Below are positions 55,172-64,000 of a stretch of 64,000 nucleotides of DNA, one piece after another. The DNA lies in assembly GCA_010015675.1 (NCBI GenBank), contig ML976983.1:1379158-1443157 (forward strand), in the 5' to 3' direction. The stretch comes from Byssothecium circinans. Lineage: Eukaryota > Ascomycota > Dothideomycetes > Pleosporales > Massarinaceae. Numbering within the stretch: position 1 is the first letter of the stretch; every line of letters begins with the position of its first letter. The notes under the pieces were generated by a model. The model did no database searches. It had not been told where the DNA came from and saw only the letters and a program-made list of their open reading frames with translations. Made by a program: the position numbers and the translations under genes.

Positions 55172-56350
55172 CTACACCGCCGAATGTGGAGGAAGGGAAG
55201 ATACACGAATACTCGTCGTTTTCCTGATGATAGGAGCCAACGGTATGTGACTGTCCTGGCTCTGGTTGTCGAGGCTGGCTCTTGTGTATTCCAGATCGTC
55301 CTGCCCATACGGACCATGATCATGGCTCTTGATGTACCCAGTCTTGTTCCTGCTCACGTTGCTGCCCGTGCCATACCTTGGTGTGGTGTTCGATGCCAAT
55401 GGAGTCTTTCCTCCCATGATTGTAGCCCAGATCATTCGACCCAGAGCGAGGTTCGTTGCAATGATACCGAGGTGCAGCTCCGTGTTCGCCCAGATGGCGG
55501 CAATGGCGTAATCGTACGAAAGATCGGCGGTCTTGATGCCTAGCGATGAAGCGCGAACGATGGCAACAGCCGTTGCGATGAGGCCCAGGGACATCAAACC
55601 GCACACTCCAATCTTTGTCTTCAACGAGATCTTCACATTCCACAACACGACTATGGGAAGCAGTGCACATATGAGATCTGTGACCACCGAGTATGCTATT
55701 CCAAGATCAGCGATAGGGAAACGGTGGGATTGTAAGTTCTTGACGTACAAACTTGCACATAAATGGAATATATTCTGACCTGGGTAGGCCAGCATCTCCC
55801 ATAGGGTAAAGTTCTCCACGACTTCTGAACGGGATTGCATTGCGCAAGAAGCACAATGATAGGCTCGATATTCGTCAAGACGAGGCCGGCCATCATTGTA
55901 TAAAGACACCGTCGCAAGATCATCTCGTCCTTGATGCGCAAGATCAAGAAGCAGATACTGCATTTGAGCAGCCCAATATTGGTGAATAGGAAGATTTGAG
56001 TCATCCATGTGAAGAAATTGACGTATTCGTAGTCCGCCTGCGAGAGGTACCATCGATGTCGACCGTTTCCATGTTTGAAGGAAGTTATCTGCAGGGCAGT
56101 TCGCACCATAGCTAAGACGCAGCAGACAGAGATGGCGTAGTCATCCTAATGAACCTTAATCAGTGATAAGAAAGAGCAGAAAGATTTAACTCCTACGCAC
56201 CCCTCCCAACGCATGCCGCCTCCACCGCGCCCATAGTCGTAACACCGTGGTGACAATTGAGAAGGACGTCAAAACACATGTGAGAACTAGAAGTGTGCCC
56301 CCAACAGACTCATCAGGAGGAAGCGGATTGGGTGGTCGGACGGAAGCCAT
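55172..56350 (-). CDS. PTH11/SAT4-type seven-helix membrane protein
   Basis: Exons 56201-56350, 55749-56145 and 55172-55695 give 356 aa from the ATG at 56350 (MASVRPPNPLPPD). Helix 1 is LLVLTCVLTSFSIVTTVLRLWAR, followed at the splice by DDYAISVCCVLAMV, the D-D-x-x-x family step after helix 1. Then come FFTWMTQIFLFTNIGLLKCSICFLILRI, LYTMMAGLVLTNIEPIIVLLAQCNPVQKSW, a GRCWPTQ loop, and VVTDLICALLPIVVLWNVKISLKTKIGVC. IIATNLALGRMIW precedes a Ser-rich soluble tail. The second intron uses a GTACGT donor within the frame and restores the family pattern. It is likely a plasma-membrane sensor or orphan receptor. Confidence 0.82.
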
Positions 56351-57357
56351 CGAAGGTCTTTGGTCAGACAAAGGCTAAAAAGACTTGGTGATTACAACTG
56401 GAAGTTTGAATTGAAGATCATATCAACATGTTTAAGGGTCTACTGTCATATAAGGGAGCACACATCCTGCGCATGAAGACTAGTTGCAACTCGTTCTGCG
56501 GCACCAGTATTCATCGAGACCCTCCTGTCACTCAGGCGGGTCGGATCACAGATCCCCATACAGGAAAACCCGCAGCATTGGGATGACGTCGGTCCGATTA
56601 AGGGTAACTGTCGGTTCGGCTGGCCAGAACCTTTAACCATCCCAAAGCACGCCATCCTGAGGTCTTATAGCACGTCTCGCACGCGGTCCTCAGTTAAATT
56701 GTGATGAGCAGGTTTGCATCGAGGTATCTAGTGACAATGCTACGACTATTGCCCCAGTATCTTCAACATGTCGACAGTGAGCAGGTCGGGCTGCACCTCC
56801 AAATTAGAAGGATATCTGCCTGCACGAAGACGGGCCTTCTCCTTTTACAGTATTGCATCGTGCTGAATTTCCTGCGCCGCTAGCCTCCAGGATCTTTGCA
56901 GGGTTGCCATTGCAGCAGCGCCGAACGCCACATTGTTCCTGCAGGTGCATGGAGAACACTTTCTCATATCCATCATTCTAAAGCGAGGCCTTTGGAAATA
57001 CTGTACAGTACATTACTTGACTTCGACATGTAGGATGCTATGTCCTCGATCCTATCGTGCCTGGCTTTCACTGCGGCTGAGACGCAGGCTACTGTAAAAT
57101 AGGCCCGCGCGGGATCTCTCGCTTGCCCTGGTTAAAGGCGATATTCCTGTTAAATTTGTCGCGGTCCGACACCCCATTGAGATGCATGTCCGAGCGCCTG
57201 GTCGGATTCTGTCCCAGAATCTTGCTAGTCTAAGCAAGGTCCACCGAGCCTATGGAACCTGCAAGTCACCGTTTTCTACTCACTCTTGCTTGATCCTTCC
57301 CTCCTGCATGCGCTGGTTTCTCTGAACTTTAATCTACGTTTTCAGTCCGCCACAAAG
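56351..57357. other. divergent intergenic region
   Basis: About 1 kb between the receptor (leftward) and the GMC gene (rightward). No gene, TATA box or repeat stands out. Confidence 0.4.
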
Positions 57358-59225
57358 ATGAAGGCCTGCGCGTTTAGCTTCGCTTTTAGCCTACTGACGC
57401 TCACCAGTGCGGCGGCTGTGAAGCGCGAGAGCGCCGGATCCACGAATTCTTCTGCATATGATTTTGTAAGTCACTAGAAACTTTGCCGACTGACTCCACT
57501 GTATGCACCTTCTAATCAGTCTCGCAGATTGTCGTCGGAGGAGGTACGGCCGGTCTTGCCGTTGCTTCTCGCATCAGCATTGGTCTTCCAAACTACAGCG
57601 TGCTGGTTATCGAAGCCGGGCCCGATGGTCGCCAGGAACCAGGCATTTTCATTCCAGGTCGAAAAGGCTCAACTCTTGGAGGAAAGTTTGACTGGAATCT
57701 TACCACGGTCGCACAGCCTAACGCAAATAACCGCGTCTTTGCGCAGAATCGCGGAAAGGTCCTGGGAGGCAGCTCGGCCCTCAATCTCATGACATGGGAT
57801 CGTACCTCTGTTACTGAATTGGATGCCTGGGAGAAGTTGGGGAATAAGGGGTGGAACTGGAAAAACCTCTATCAGTTGATGCTGAAGGCCGAGACTTTCC
57901 AGCCATCTCCAGAGTATGGCATCATAGGCACAAGTAAAGCTGGCCCCATCAAGACGCTCATCAACCGAATCTTTCCTCGACATCAATTCTCATGGATCCC
58001 AACCATGAACAACCTTGGCCTCGCGACCAACTCGGAGTCTCTCAATGGTAATCCCATCGGTGTTTCGACCCAGCCCAGCAATGTCAACCCAGATTACACC
58101 CGTTCCTACGCACCAGAGTACCTTAAGCTTGCCACGAAAAACCTCGTTTTGAAGCTTGATACCCGAGTTGCGAAGGTTAACTTCATCGAGAGTGGAACCG
58201 CCACAGGAGTGACCCTCGAAGATGGTACCATCATAAGCGCTCGCAAAGAGGTTATACTTTCTGCAGGCTCTTTCCAAAGTCCGGGTCTACTCGAGCTTTC
58301 AGGTATCGGTAATGCCACTCGACTCAAGCAAGTTGGTATTCCAGTCATCAAGGATCTCCCATCGGTTGGCGAAAATTTGCAAGACCACATCCGCATCCAG
58401 AGCTCGTACCAGCTTAGGCCAGAGTATCTATCGTTCGATGTCCTCAGGAACACAACACGCGCGGCTGTGGAGCTGGCCCTGTACAATGCGGATCTAGTGT
58501 CGCTGTATGACTACACTGCGAGTGGATTCTCGTACTTCCCTTGGTCTACCGTCAGCGAGGACATCTCTGCTAAGCTGCGCGCTCTTGTCGAGGGGGATAC
58601 GAGCTTGACTTCAGCTGTTGACCAGCTCAAGAAGAGTTACTTTTCTTCAGCTCTCAGCTCCAAGGTGCCCCAACTTGAAGTTATCTTTTCTGACGGCTAT
58701 ACTGGACTCAAGGGTTACCCAGCAGTAAATTCTTCTCTTTTCGGCGTCGGCACCTTTTCCCTGATAGGCGTCGTCCAGCACCCGCTAAGCAAGGGAAACG
58801 TGCACGTCACATCGCGCAACATCAACGACAAGCCCGCCATAAACCCAAACTACCTTTCGCATCCCTATGACCTGCAAGCGGCAACAAACCTTGCAAAGTT
58901 CCTCCGCACAATCGCTTCCGCTGAGCCCATGAGCCATATCTGGACCGAAGAGTACGAACCTGGCAAGGCTGTTCAGACGGACGAAGACTGGAAGCAGTTT
59001 GCTTTAGCCAACACTCTGAGTATTTTCCATCCGATCGGCACCTGTGCTCTGCTTCCGCAAAAGGATGGCGGTGTTGTAAATGAGAAGCTGAAGGTTTATG
59101 GTACCAAGAAGCTGCGTGTCGTTGATGCGAGCATCATTCCTCTGTTGCCGAGCGCGCATATCCAGACCCTTGTGTACGGTATTGCGGAGAAAGCTGCAGA
59201 GATGATTATCGAAGAGCATAGATAA
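57358..59225 (+). CDS. secreted GMC oxidoreductase (AA3 family)
   Basis: Exons 57358-57465 and 57528-59225 give 601 aa. A signal peptide (about 1-20) is followed by the Rossmann FAD site IVVGGGTAGLAVASR (37-51), VIEAG further on, the GMC-1 segment GKVLGGSSALNLMTW and the GMC-2 segment LSAGSFQSPGLLELSGIG. The catalytic pair sits near the end: His about 537 in FHPIGTC and His about 580 in SAHIQTLVYGIAEKAA. Family members oxidise alcohols or sugars and release hydrogen peroxide, which feeds lignin- and cellulose-degrading enzymes. The start codon follows the in-frame signal sequence and matches family length. The substrate is not readable, though secretion favours a role in plant-matter breakdown. 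Convergent with the BBE oxidase. Confidence 0.92.
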
Positions 59226-59695
59226 TGAGGGGGCCTTGAAAAGAACCTCATCTTTATACTTGTAGCGAGTTTTAATGCTTTTAATTTAATATTGTGTCTG
59301 CTGGGACGAGTGTCGGTAGACCATCTTCGTATCAATACCGACGTGAAATGTCGATAGTGGGGGCGTCAACGGCGACCTCGAGACTTCCAAGGTTTGGCTG
59401 TACGTGCCCCTTCATGTTTTCGTATGCGCACTTGCGCCATCCCTCTACGATCCGATAAGCGCGCAGTCTCCCAGCCATGCCTCTTCACACCTCAATCTCA
59501 GCAGTGAAAAATAAGAAGAAAACCGCTAATTACTATTCGGGGGAATAAAGGGCGCCGTACTTGCCAGAGGCAGTAAAATGTACAGCCGTCAGCAAAACGA
59601 CCAGTCCTTGGAGGACCTACCATCTCATACAGTCATCATCTGCCTGCGCTCGTACCTTCCCTTACAGTACTTTATTTTGCGGAGCGAGGAACTTA
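59226..59695. other. convergent 3' region
   Basis: About 470 bp between GMC and BBE-type gene ends; no gene seen. Confidence 0.4.
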
Positions 59696-61337
59696 TCATT
59701 TAATGGGTGCATAGAAGTTGAACCTCCCGTGCGGATCATACTCCTTTTTCAACTTCCTGAGCTTCTCCAACCGCCAAGGCTCATGTCCATAAATTTCTTG
59801 CAAGCTCTCATCGCCATAGGCGTAGTTGACATATGCATTCAAGGGCAGACCAGTGCCATTCAGGAGCGTATATCTGATCTTCTTGCTAACGGCCACAGCA
59901 GTCTCGTCCAAGCTTTCATTTGCAGCGTATGTCATGATCGGAGAGAGAAGCAGCTGGCCGTCTCTATCCGGATATGCTGTGCTGTCATTTGGTATCTCAT
60001 TCACTCGGTTCATCGCATATGCCTCGAGCAACATGACGGATGAGTTGAAGGCGCGTGGCATGCTACTAAAGATTTCCAGAACTGCTCGTAGGTTGGAAGC
60101 GTTCCATTCATTTAGTGAGACCGGGTATTGCAGGTGGGAGTATCCCTTCTGGCAGGCTGCCAGCCCATATGCGGCCCCGAGATGAGTGTTCATTCCAGCA
60201 AGATCCGTAACGCTGGTCGAGATGCTTACAGGATCAAGTGCGTGCATTGGCGTCGTGTACTCTGCAGGAATTGTGTCGCCCTGCCAGAATATCCAGAACA
60301 CGATCACAGGCTTGAGTTATCAGTAAATGCAAGTTCCAGATTCAGGATAGGAACTCATCGCTCACCATATCAGGATCAATGTCTGGATTGTTAACAAACG
60401 TTGGATAGTGCGTCAGCTCAACTGGTCGAGTCGGCCTATGCAACCATTCATTCGCCTTTGAAAATACCTTCTCCAGCTTGTCGTGTGTGAAGGTAAACCC
60501 CGCGGCAGCCCACTGATCCTGGTCTGCATTGCGATCGTATATTCGGTACTTGATGGACGTGACAATACCAAAGTTATGACCCGCACCTCGAATGGCCCAG
60601 AACAAGTCGACATGCTCCGTCTCAGAAACAGTGATGGCTGTCCCATTCGCAAGGACCATGCGCGCAGAGATAAGATTGTCGGCCAGGAGACCATATCTGC
60701 CTTGAAGCCAGCCATGGCCGCCGCCCAGCACCGGGGCAATGAACCCGGGACAATCGCAACCAAGAGCCACTGCTTCGTTAATGCCCATCTGCATTGGTTA
60801 TACTTCGGAGATGGCATACCGGTTTGCTTACCCTGAGGCCACAGTGCCGCTGTTACCTCGCCAGAATCCGTGCCGCCTCCAATGATGGCCGCAGTGCCGT
60901 CATCAACGATCCTGACTCCATTCATGCCACGCATCCAGATGCCGATGCCCGCTTGAAATAGATTGAGCGCTGAATTTGTGCCGTGCCCGCCTGATATGGC
61001 AAGGAAAGGCCGGTTGTGGGCATTAGCGTACCTAATCTTTCATAGGGGCAATCAGCAATTGAAATTTTCGACAAGGTCGAACAAAGCCTACAGTGTGCTG
61101 AATGTCTTCCTCGGTTGCGACCCTCACAATAGCGTCGAAGCCAGGCTTGATGGCAGCACTCCACCTTAAAGTGGCATTAGCAAAGCCTTCGGATCCTGGA
61201 AAGTAGATTTGAGCATCTTGCGACAACGTCGGACCACTAGAATCGAGAATGGTAGCCTGGAAGCACGCGGTGAGATTGATGGTGCCGAAGAATCCAAATA
61301 GCAGTGCCGCTATCACCTGAAGAATAGCGACGGCCAT
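59696..61337 (-). CDS. secreted FAD-linked oxidase, berberine-bridge-enzyme type
   Basis: Four exons (61092-61337, 60820-61036, 60366-60772, 59696-60310) join in frame to 494 aa. A signal peptide (about 1-24) precedes the FAD_binding_4 domain. [18 protein letters not shown] holds the His (about 100) that usually bonds [23 protein letters not shown] follows, with a Cys where bicovalent enzymes attach the second bond. [15 protein letters not shown] lies further on. The BBE tail is clear: [12 protein letters not shown], then [20 protein letters not shown] and GRFNFYAPI. Such enzymes oxidise sugars or secondary metabolites using oxygen. For intron 2 I chose GTATGC to AACGAAG (47 nt), which restores [14 protein letters not shown]; the nearer GTAAGC donor breaks the frame. 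Confidence 0.88.
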
Positions 61338-61599
61338 TGCTTGGACTAAAATACCAGAGAGTTGCGAAGAAAAAGATGCGCGTGAGGTGGGAGCATATAC
61401 GTGGCTTCGGACCGGCCCCGCTGTCGATTATCGTCGCTGTGCAGACCCCTCATTCGAGCACGAGCACATCGGCTAGCCATCATTGCTTGGTTTGAACAAA
61501 TTTGCAGGTTAGGGCGCCTGCTAACCAATCATTAAAAAGTTTAGAATAGGAGGGAAGCTACATTTAACCTCTAGCTTAGAACTACCCTACTATTATATA
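61338..61599. other. AT-rich flank of the transposon
   Basis: The last 100 bp before the transposon are AT-rich. The TA at 61598-61599 is the left target-site duplication. Confidence 0.5.
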
Positions 61600-61664
61600 A
61601 CGTATTCCACCATCGAACCGCCCACACCATCGAACCGCTCACGATTCCTTGGCAACACCAACTC
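61600..61664. repeat. left terminal inverted repeat (65 bp)
   Basis: Starts acgtattccaccatcg; the reverse complement ends the element at 63459. Confidence 0.9.
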
Positions 61665-61680
61665 CATCTTCAACGCGAAA

Positions 61681-63396
61681 ATGCCTCAACAACAAAGGTC
61701 TGAACGACTGCAACACGAAGGCAGACTACAGCTTGCCCTTGACGCATATAATAGAGGCCAATTTGAAAGCTATCGAAGCGCTGCTGCAGCCTTTAACGTC
61801 AAGCCTCGTGTCCTCACCGAACGCGCCAGAGGAATACCTTTTCGACCAGAAACAGTACCGAACCGTTCAAAACTGTCCCCGACTGAGCAGGAGACACTCA
61901 TCCGATACATCCTCGACCTCGATTCGCGAGGATTCGCGCCTACGTTGGGCGAAGTATCAGATATGGCGAATAAACTGTTGCGCGAGCGGGGTGGTGAGAA
62001 CGTGGGCATTAACTAGGTAGCACGGTTCGTGAACCGTTCAGAACAGTTACGAACAGTTTGGAACCGTTTGAAGGACCATCAGAGGGCAAAACAGGAAGAT
62101 CCTAAGGTGGTTGGCGCGTGGTTTAAGCTTGTACGGGACACTAAAGCGAAGTACGGCGTACACGATGATGATATACACAACTTTGATGAAACCAGCTTTC
62201 AGATGGGTGTTATTGGCTCTATGAAAGTGGTTACTGGCTCAGAGAAGCGAGCAAGGCCTACAACGGTTCAGCCAGGCGATAAAGAGTGGGTGACAGATAT
62301 CCAGAGTATATGTTTAAATGGTACATTCACCCCACCATTCATTATATACAAAGGACGCGTCCATATCTCTTCGTGGTACCAGGAAGCTGATATACCACGC
62401 AATTGGAAGCTCTTAGTCTCAGAGAATGGATGGACGACCAATGAGCTTGGTCTCGCGTGGTTGAAGCACTTTAACGCGCATACAAAGGCGAGAACTATTG
62501 GCGTCTATCGGTTGCTGATTTTAGATGGCCACGAAAGCCACCTAAATCAAGATTTCAAGGATTATTGTCAAGATAATAAGATCCTTACGCTCTGTATGCC
62601 ACCGCACTCGTCATACATCCTCCAGCCGCTCGATGTGGTGTTATTCTCGCCGCTTAAGCGCAAGTACTCTAAGATCGTTTGGGGCTTGGCGCAACAGCGC
62701 GTCTTTCACATTAACAAGGAAGCGTTCCTACCAGCCTTTAAAGACGCGTTTTTAAGCGTATTTATGGTTCAGAACTGTTGAAAGGCCTTTGAGGCAACAG
62801 GGCTAGTCCCTCTAAACGTGCAGGTGGTGCTTGATCGCCTTGATGTGCGTATACGCACCCCGCTAGGACCCCCACTACCAGAGACGCCATGGCTATCAAG
62901 GACTCCAAGTAATACACGCGAATTTAGCTCTCAGTCAAAGTTTATACGTGATTCTATTACTCGATCACCACGGACGGCGCAGGGTGGGCTTTCGCAGCTC
63001 GTCAAAGGTGCTAAGTTGGTGCTGCATAGTACTGCGCTTATGAAGTCGCGCATTGAAGACCTTGAAAAGCAACTTGAGGTGATAACCAAGCGTAAAACAC
63101 GCAAGCGCAAGTATATTTAGAAGGGTGGTACTATGGAGTATGGTCCTACAGCAGACCAGAACAGTTCTAAACCATCAGGAACGGTTCAGAACCGTAAAAG
63201 GGCGAGGGTAGAGGGTGAGGGCAAGGTGCAACAACCGCGACAACCAGGTGTTCGGCGCTGTGGCAACTGCGGTAAGACTGGGCATAACGCGAGAACTTGT
63301 CAAGCTGATGAAGAGGGTTCTTCTGAGTCGGAGGCTAGTACTCAGTATATATTTTCAGATAGTGATGCGGACGATAATGATGATGCAGTTAAGTGA
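61681..63396 (+). pseudogene. pogo/Fot1-like transposase with three in-frame stops and a C-terminal zinc knuckle
   Basis: One frame of 572 codons from ATG 61681, interrupted by TAG (62014), TGA (62779) and TAG (63118). The N-terminal part is a helix-turn-helix DNA-binding region (SYRSAAAAFNVKPRVLTERA), then the DDE domain: Asp 169 in HNFDETSFQ, Asp 282 in LILDGHESHLNQD and Asp 318 in LQPLDVVLFSPLKRKY, spacing D-x35-D as in Fot1. The first two stops stand where the family has Trp (NVGIN-W-VARF; QNC-W-KAFEATGLVPL), so TGG became TAG and TGA. The third may be CAG to TAG. The C-terminal 130 residues end in a CCHC zinc knuckle (CGNCGKTGHNARTC) and an acidic Ser/Asp tail. Enzyme not expected to work; the terminal repeats could still be mobilised by another copy. 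Confidence 0.9.
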
Positions 63397-63459
63397 GTTG
63401 GTGTTGCCAAGGAATCGTGAGCGGTTCGATGGTGTGGGCGGTTCGATGGTGGAATACGT
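63395..63459. repeat. right terminal inverted repeat (65 bp)
   Basis: Exact reverse complement of 61600-61664 as read by eye. It overlaps the last two bases of the transposase frame. Confidence 0.9.
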
Positions 63460-63474
63460 TACCTAAATGGATTA

Positions 63475-63534
63475 TAACGTAAAGCACCATCGAAGCGCGC
63501 ACACCATCGAAGCGCGCAGAAATGCTTGGCAAGG
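63475..63534. repeat. terminal-repeat remnant of a related element
   Basis: taacgtaaagcaccatcgaagcg...cttggcaag follows the plan of the left terminal repeat of the complete element (doubled caccatcgaa motif, TTGGCAA near the inner end) but differs at many bases. It begins 14 bp after the complete element ends. Confidence 0.75.
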
Positions 63535-63885
63535 AACATCAAATAGTATTATCTTAATAACAAAGCTAAACCTTAATATTTTCTTTTAAAAGTTTAAACC
63601 TAGATAGATATATATATAAACTAATAGCTATGAAATTTATATAGCTATAGCTTACGTAATCTAGTAGTTATTAAGAAAGGAAGAAATCTTAGGTAAAACC
63701 TACCTTATACTCTAGATTAATAGCTAAACGTTAGTTATATACTATATAACGTTTAGGACTTATTTATTAATATATTAGTTAGTAGCTATTAAGTTATTAT
63801 AGCGTATAGCCTAGGTTTAATACTATAATAGTAGGTGTAAGGTAGGAGATAAGAAAAATTAAAAAACCTTCTAAATAAAGTTATA
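63535..63885. other. AT-rich, RIP-like block
   Basis: Very AT- and TA-rich, without frames, between two terminal-repeat-like segments. Probably the body of a heavily mutated element. Confidence 0.6.
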
Positions 63886-63959
63886 TAACGTATTCCACCA
63901 CTGAAGCAGCTACACCACCGAAGCGGCCACACCACTGAAGCGGCCGCTTTTTGCTTGGC
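63886..63959. repeat. left-end-like terminal repeat of a third related element
   Basis: taacgtattccaccactgaagc...gcttggcgg again follows the plan of the complete element's left end, with three caccac/accgaagcgg units instead of two. The element would continue past the window edge. Confidence 0.75.
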
Positions 63960-64000
63960 GGAAAATCAAAGATTCAACCTTTAATAACAATTTAAATATT

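Larger units (their letters stand above)
61600..63459 (+). mobile_element. pogo/Fot1-type DNA transposon, complete, 1,860 bp
   Basis: Bounded by 65-bp inverted repeats that I read as identical (61600-61664 and 63395-63459) and flanked by TA on both sides (61598-61599, 63460-61461 equivalent at 63460-63461), the insertion target of the Tc1-mariner/pogo group. Inside is one long transposase frame broken by three stops. Each terminal repeat itself contains the motif caccatcgaaccgc twice. Identical ends imply recent insertion. Confidence 0.92.

Noticed and set aside
60826..60832. GTAAGC as the intron 2 donor of the BBE-type oxidase
   Set aside because: It cannot be joined in frame to the next block; GTATGC a few bases on restores the conserved [14 protein letters not shown] junction.
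1..64000. tRNA, rRNA and other structured RNA genes
   Set aside because: I looked for T-loop (GGTTCGAAT-type) and cloverleaf patterns and found none convincing; a covariance-model scan would be decisive.

Overview
The window is nuclear DNA of a filamentous ascomycete (Pezizomycotina; Dothideomycetes is my best guess, from gene content only). Most multi-exon genes have short introns of about 45-85 nt with GTAAGT- or GTACGT-like donors, CTAAC/CTGAC branch sites and NAG acceptors. The protein families are typical of moulds: Zn2Cys6 regulators, PTH11/rhodopsin-like receptors, HET-domain relics, PL1 pectate lyases, an AA8-AA12 dehydrogenase and a secreted GMC oxidase. All coordinates and splice sites were read by eye from the sequence; no database search was run.

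Layout. 1-10 kb: the start of a RING-like gene, an unknown membrane protein, a HET-like scrap, an AT-rich block, a PL1 pectate lyase, a DUF2841-type protein and a decayed unknown gene. 10-14 kb: a Baeyer-Villiger-type monooxygenase convergent with an AA8-AA12 cytochrome/PQQ dehydrogenase. 14-17.4 kb: gene-poor and repeat-rich, with a second copy of the decayed gene, a 222-bp foldback and another inverted-repeat unit. 17.4-25 kb: a P450, a broken HET gene, a secreted beta-helix protein and a SUR7/PalI-type membrane protein. 25.8-33.3 kb: a Zn2Cys6 regulator divergent from an MFS transporter, followed by a second Zn2Cys6 regulator. 34-42 kb: two SRR1-like genes around a minisatellite and a frameshifted GH13 amylase. 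42-52.5 kb: a branched-chain aminotransferase, a membrane protein, a second pectate lyase, a PTH11-like receptor and a large glycosylated membrane protein. 53.5-56.4 kb: a damaged PET191-like gene, a lipase pseudogene and a second receptor. 57.4-61.3 kb: a GMC oxidoreductase convergent with a BBE-type FAD oxidase. 61.6-64 kb: a pogo/Fot1-type transposon with 65-bp perfect terminal repeats, then ends of related elements in AT-rich DNA.

How the genes work together. The clearest theme is attack on plant cell walls and carbohydrates (two PL1 lyases, a secreted beta-helix protein, the AA8-AA12 dehydrogenase, the GMC oxidase and an intracellular-type amylase). The regulator/MFS/regulator block and the scattered P450, BVMO and BBE oxidase resemble an accessory metabolism or efflux region, but there is no PKS, NRPS or terpene-synthase core gene, so I do not call a secondary-metabolite cluster.

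The most notable pattern is localized gene decay. The transposase, the HET gene, the lipase and the gene at 8.5 kb carry in-frame stops that can each be explained by a single C-to-T or G-to-A change, as expected from repeat-induced point mutation (RIP). Separately, small frameshifts interrupt the amylase, the PET191-like gene and perhaps the first pectate lyase. A 180-bp repeat also supplies the stop codon and last codons of two unrelated genes.
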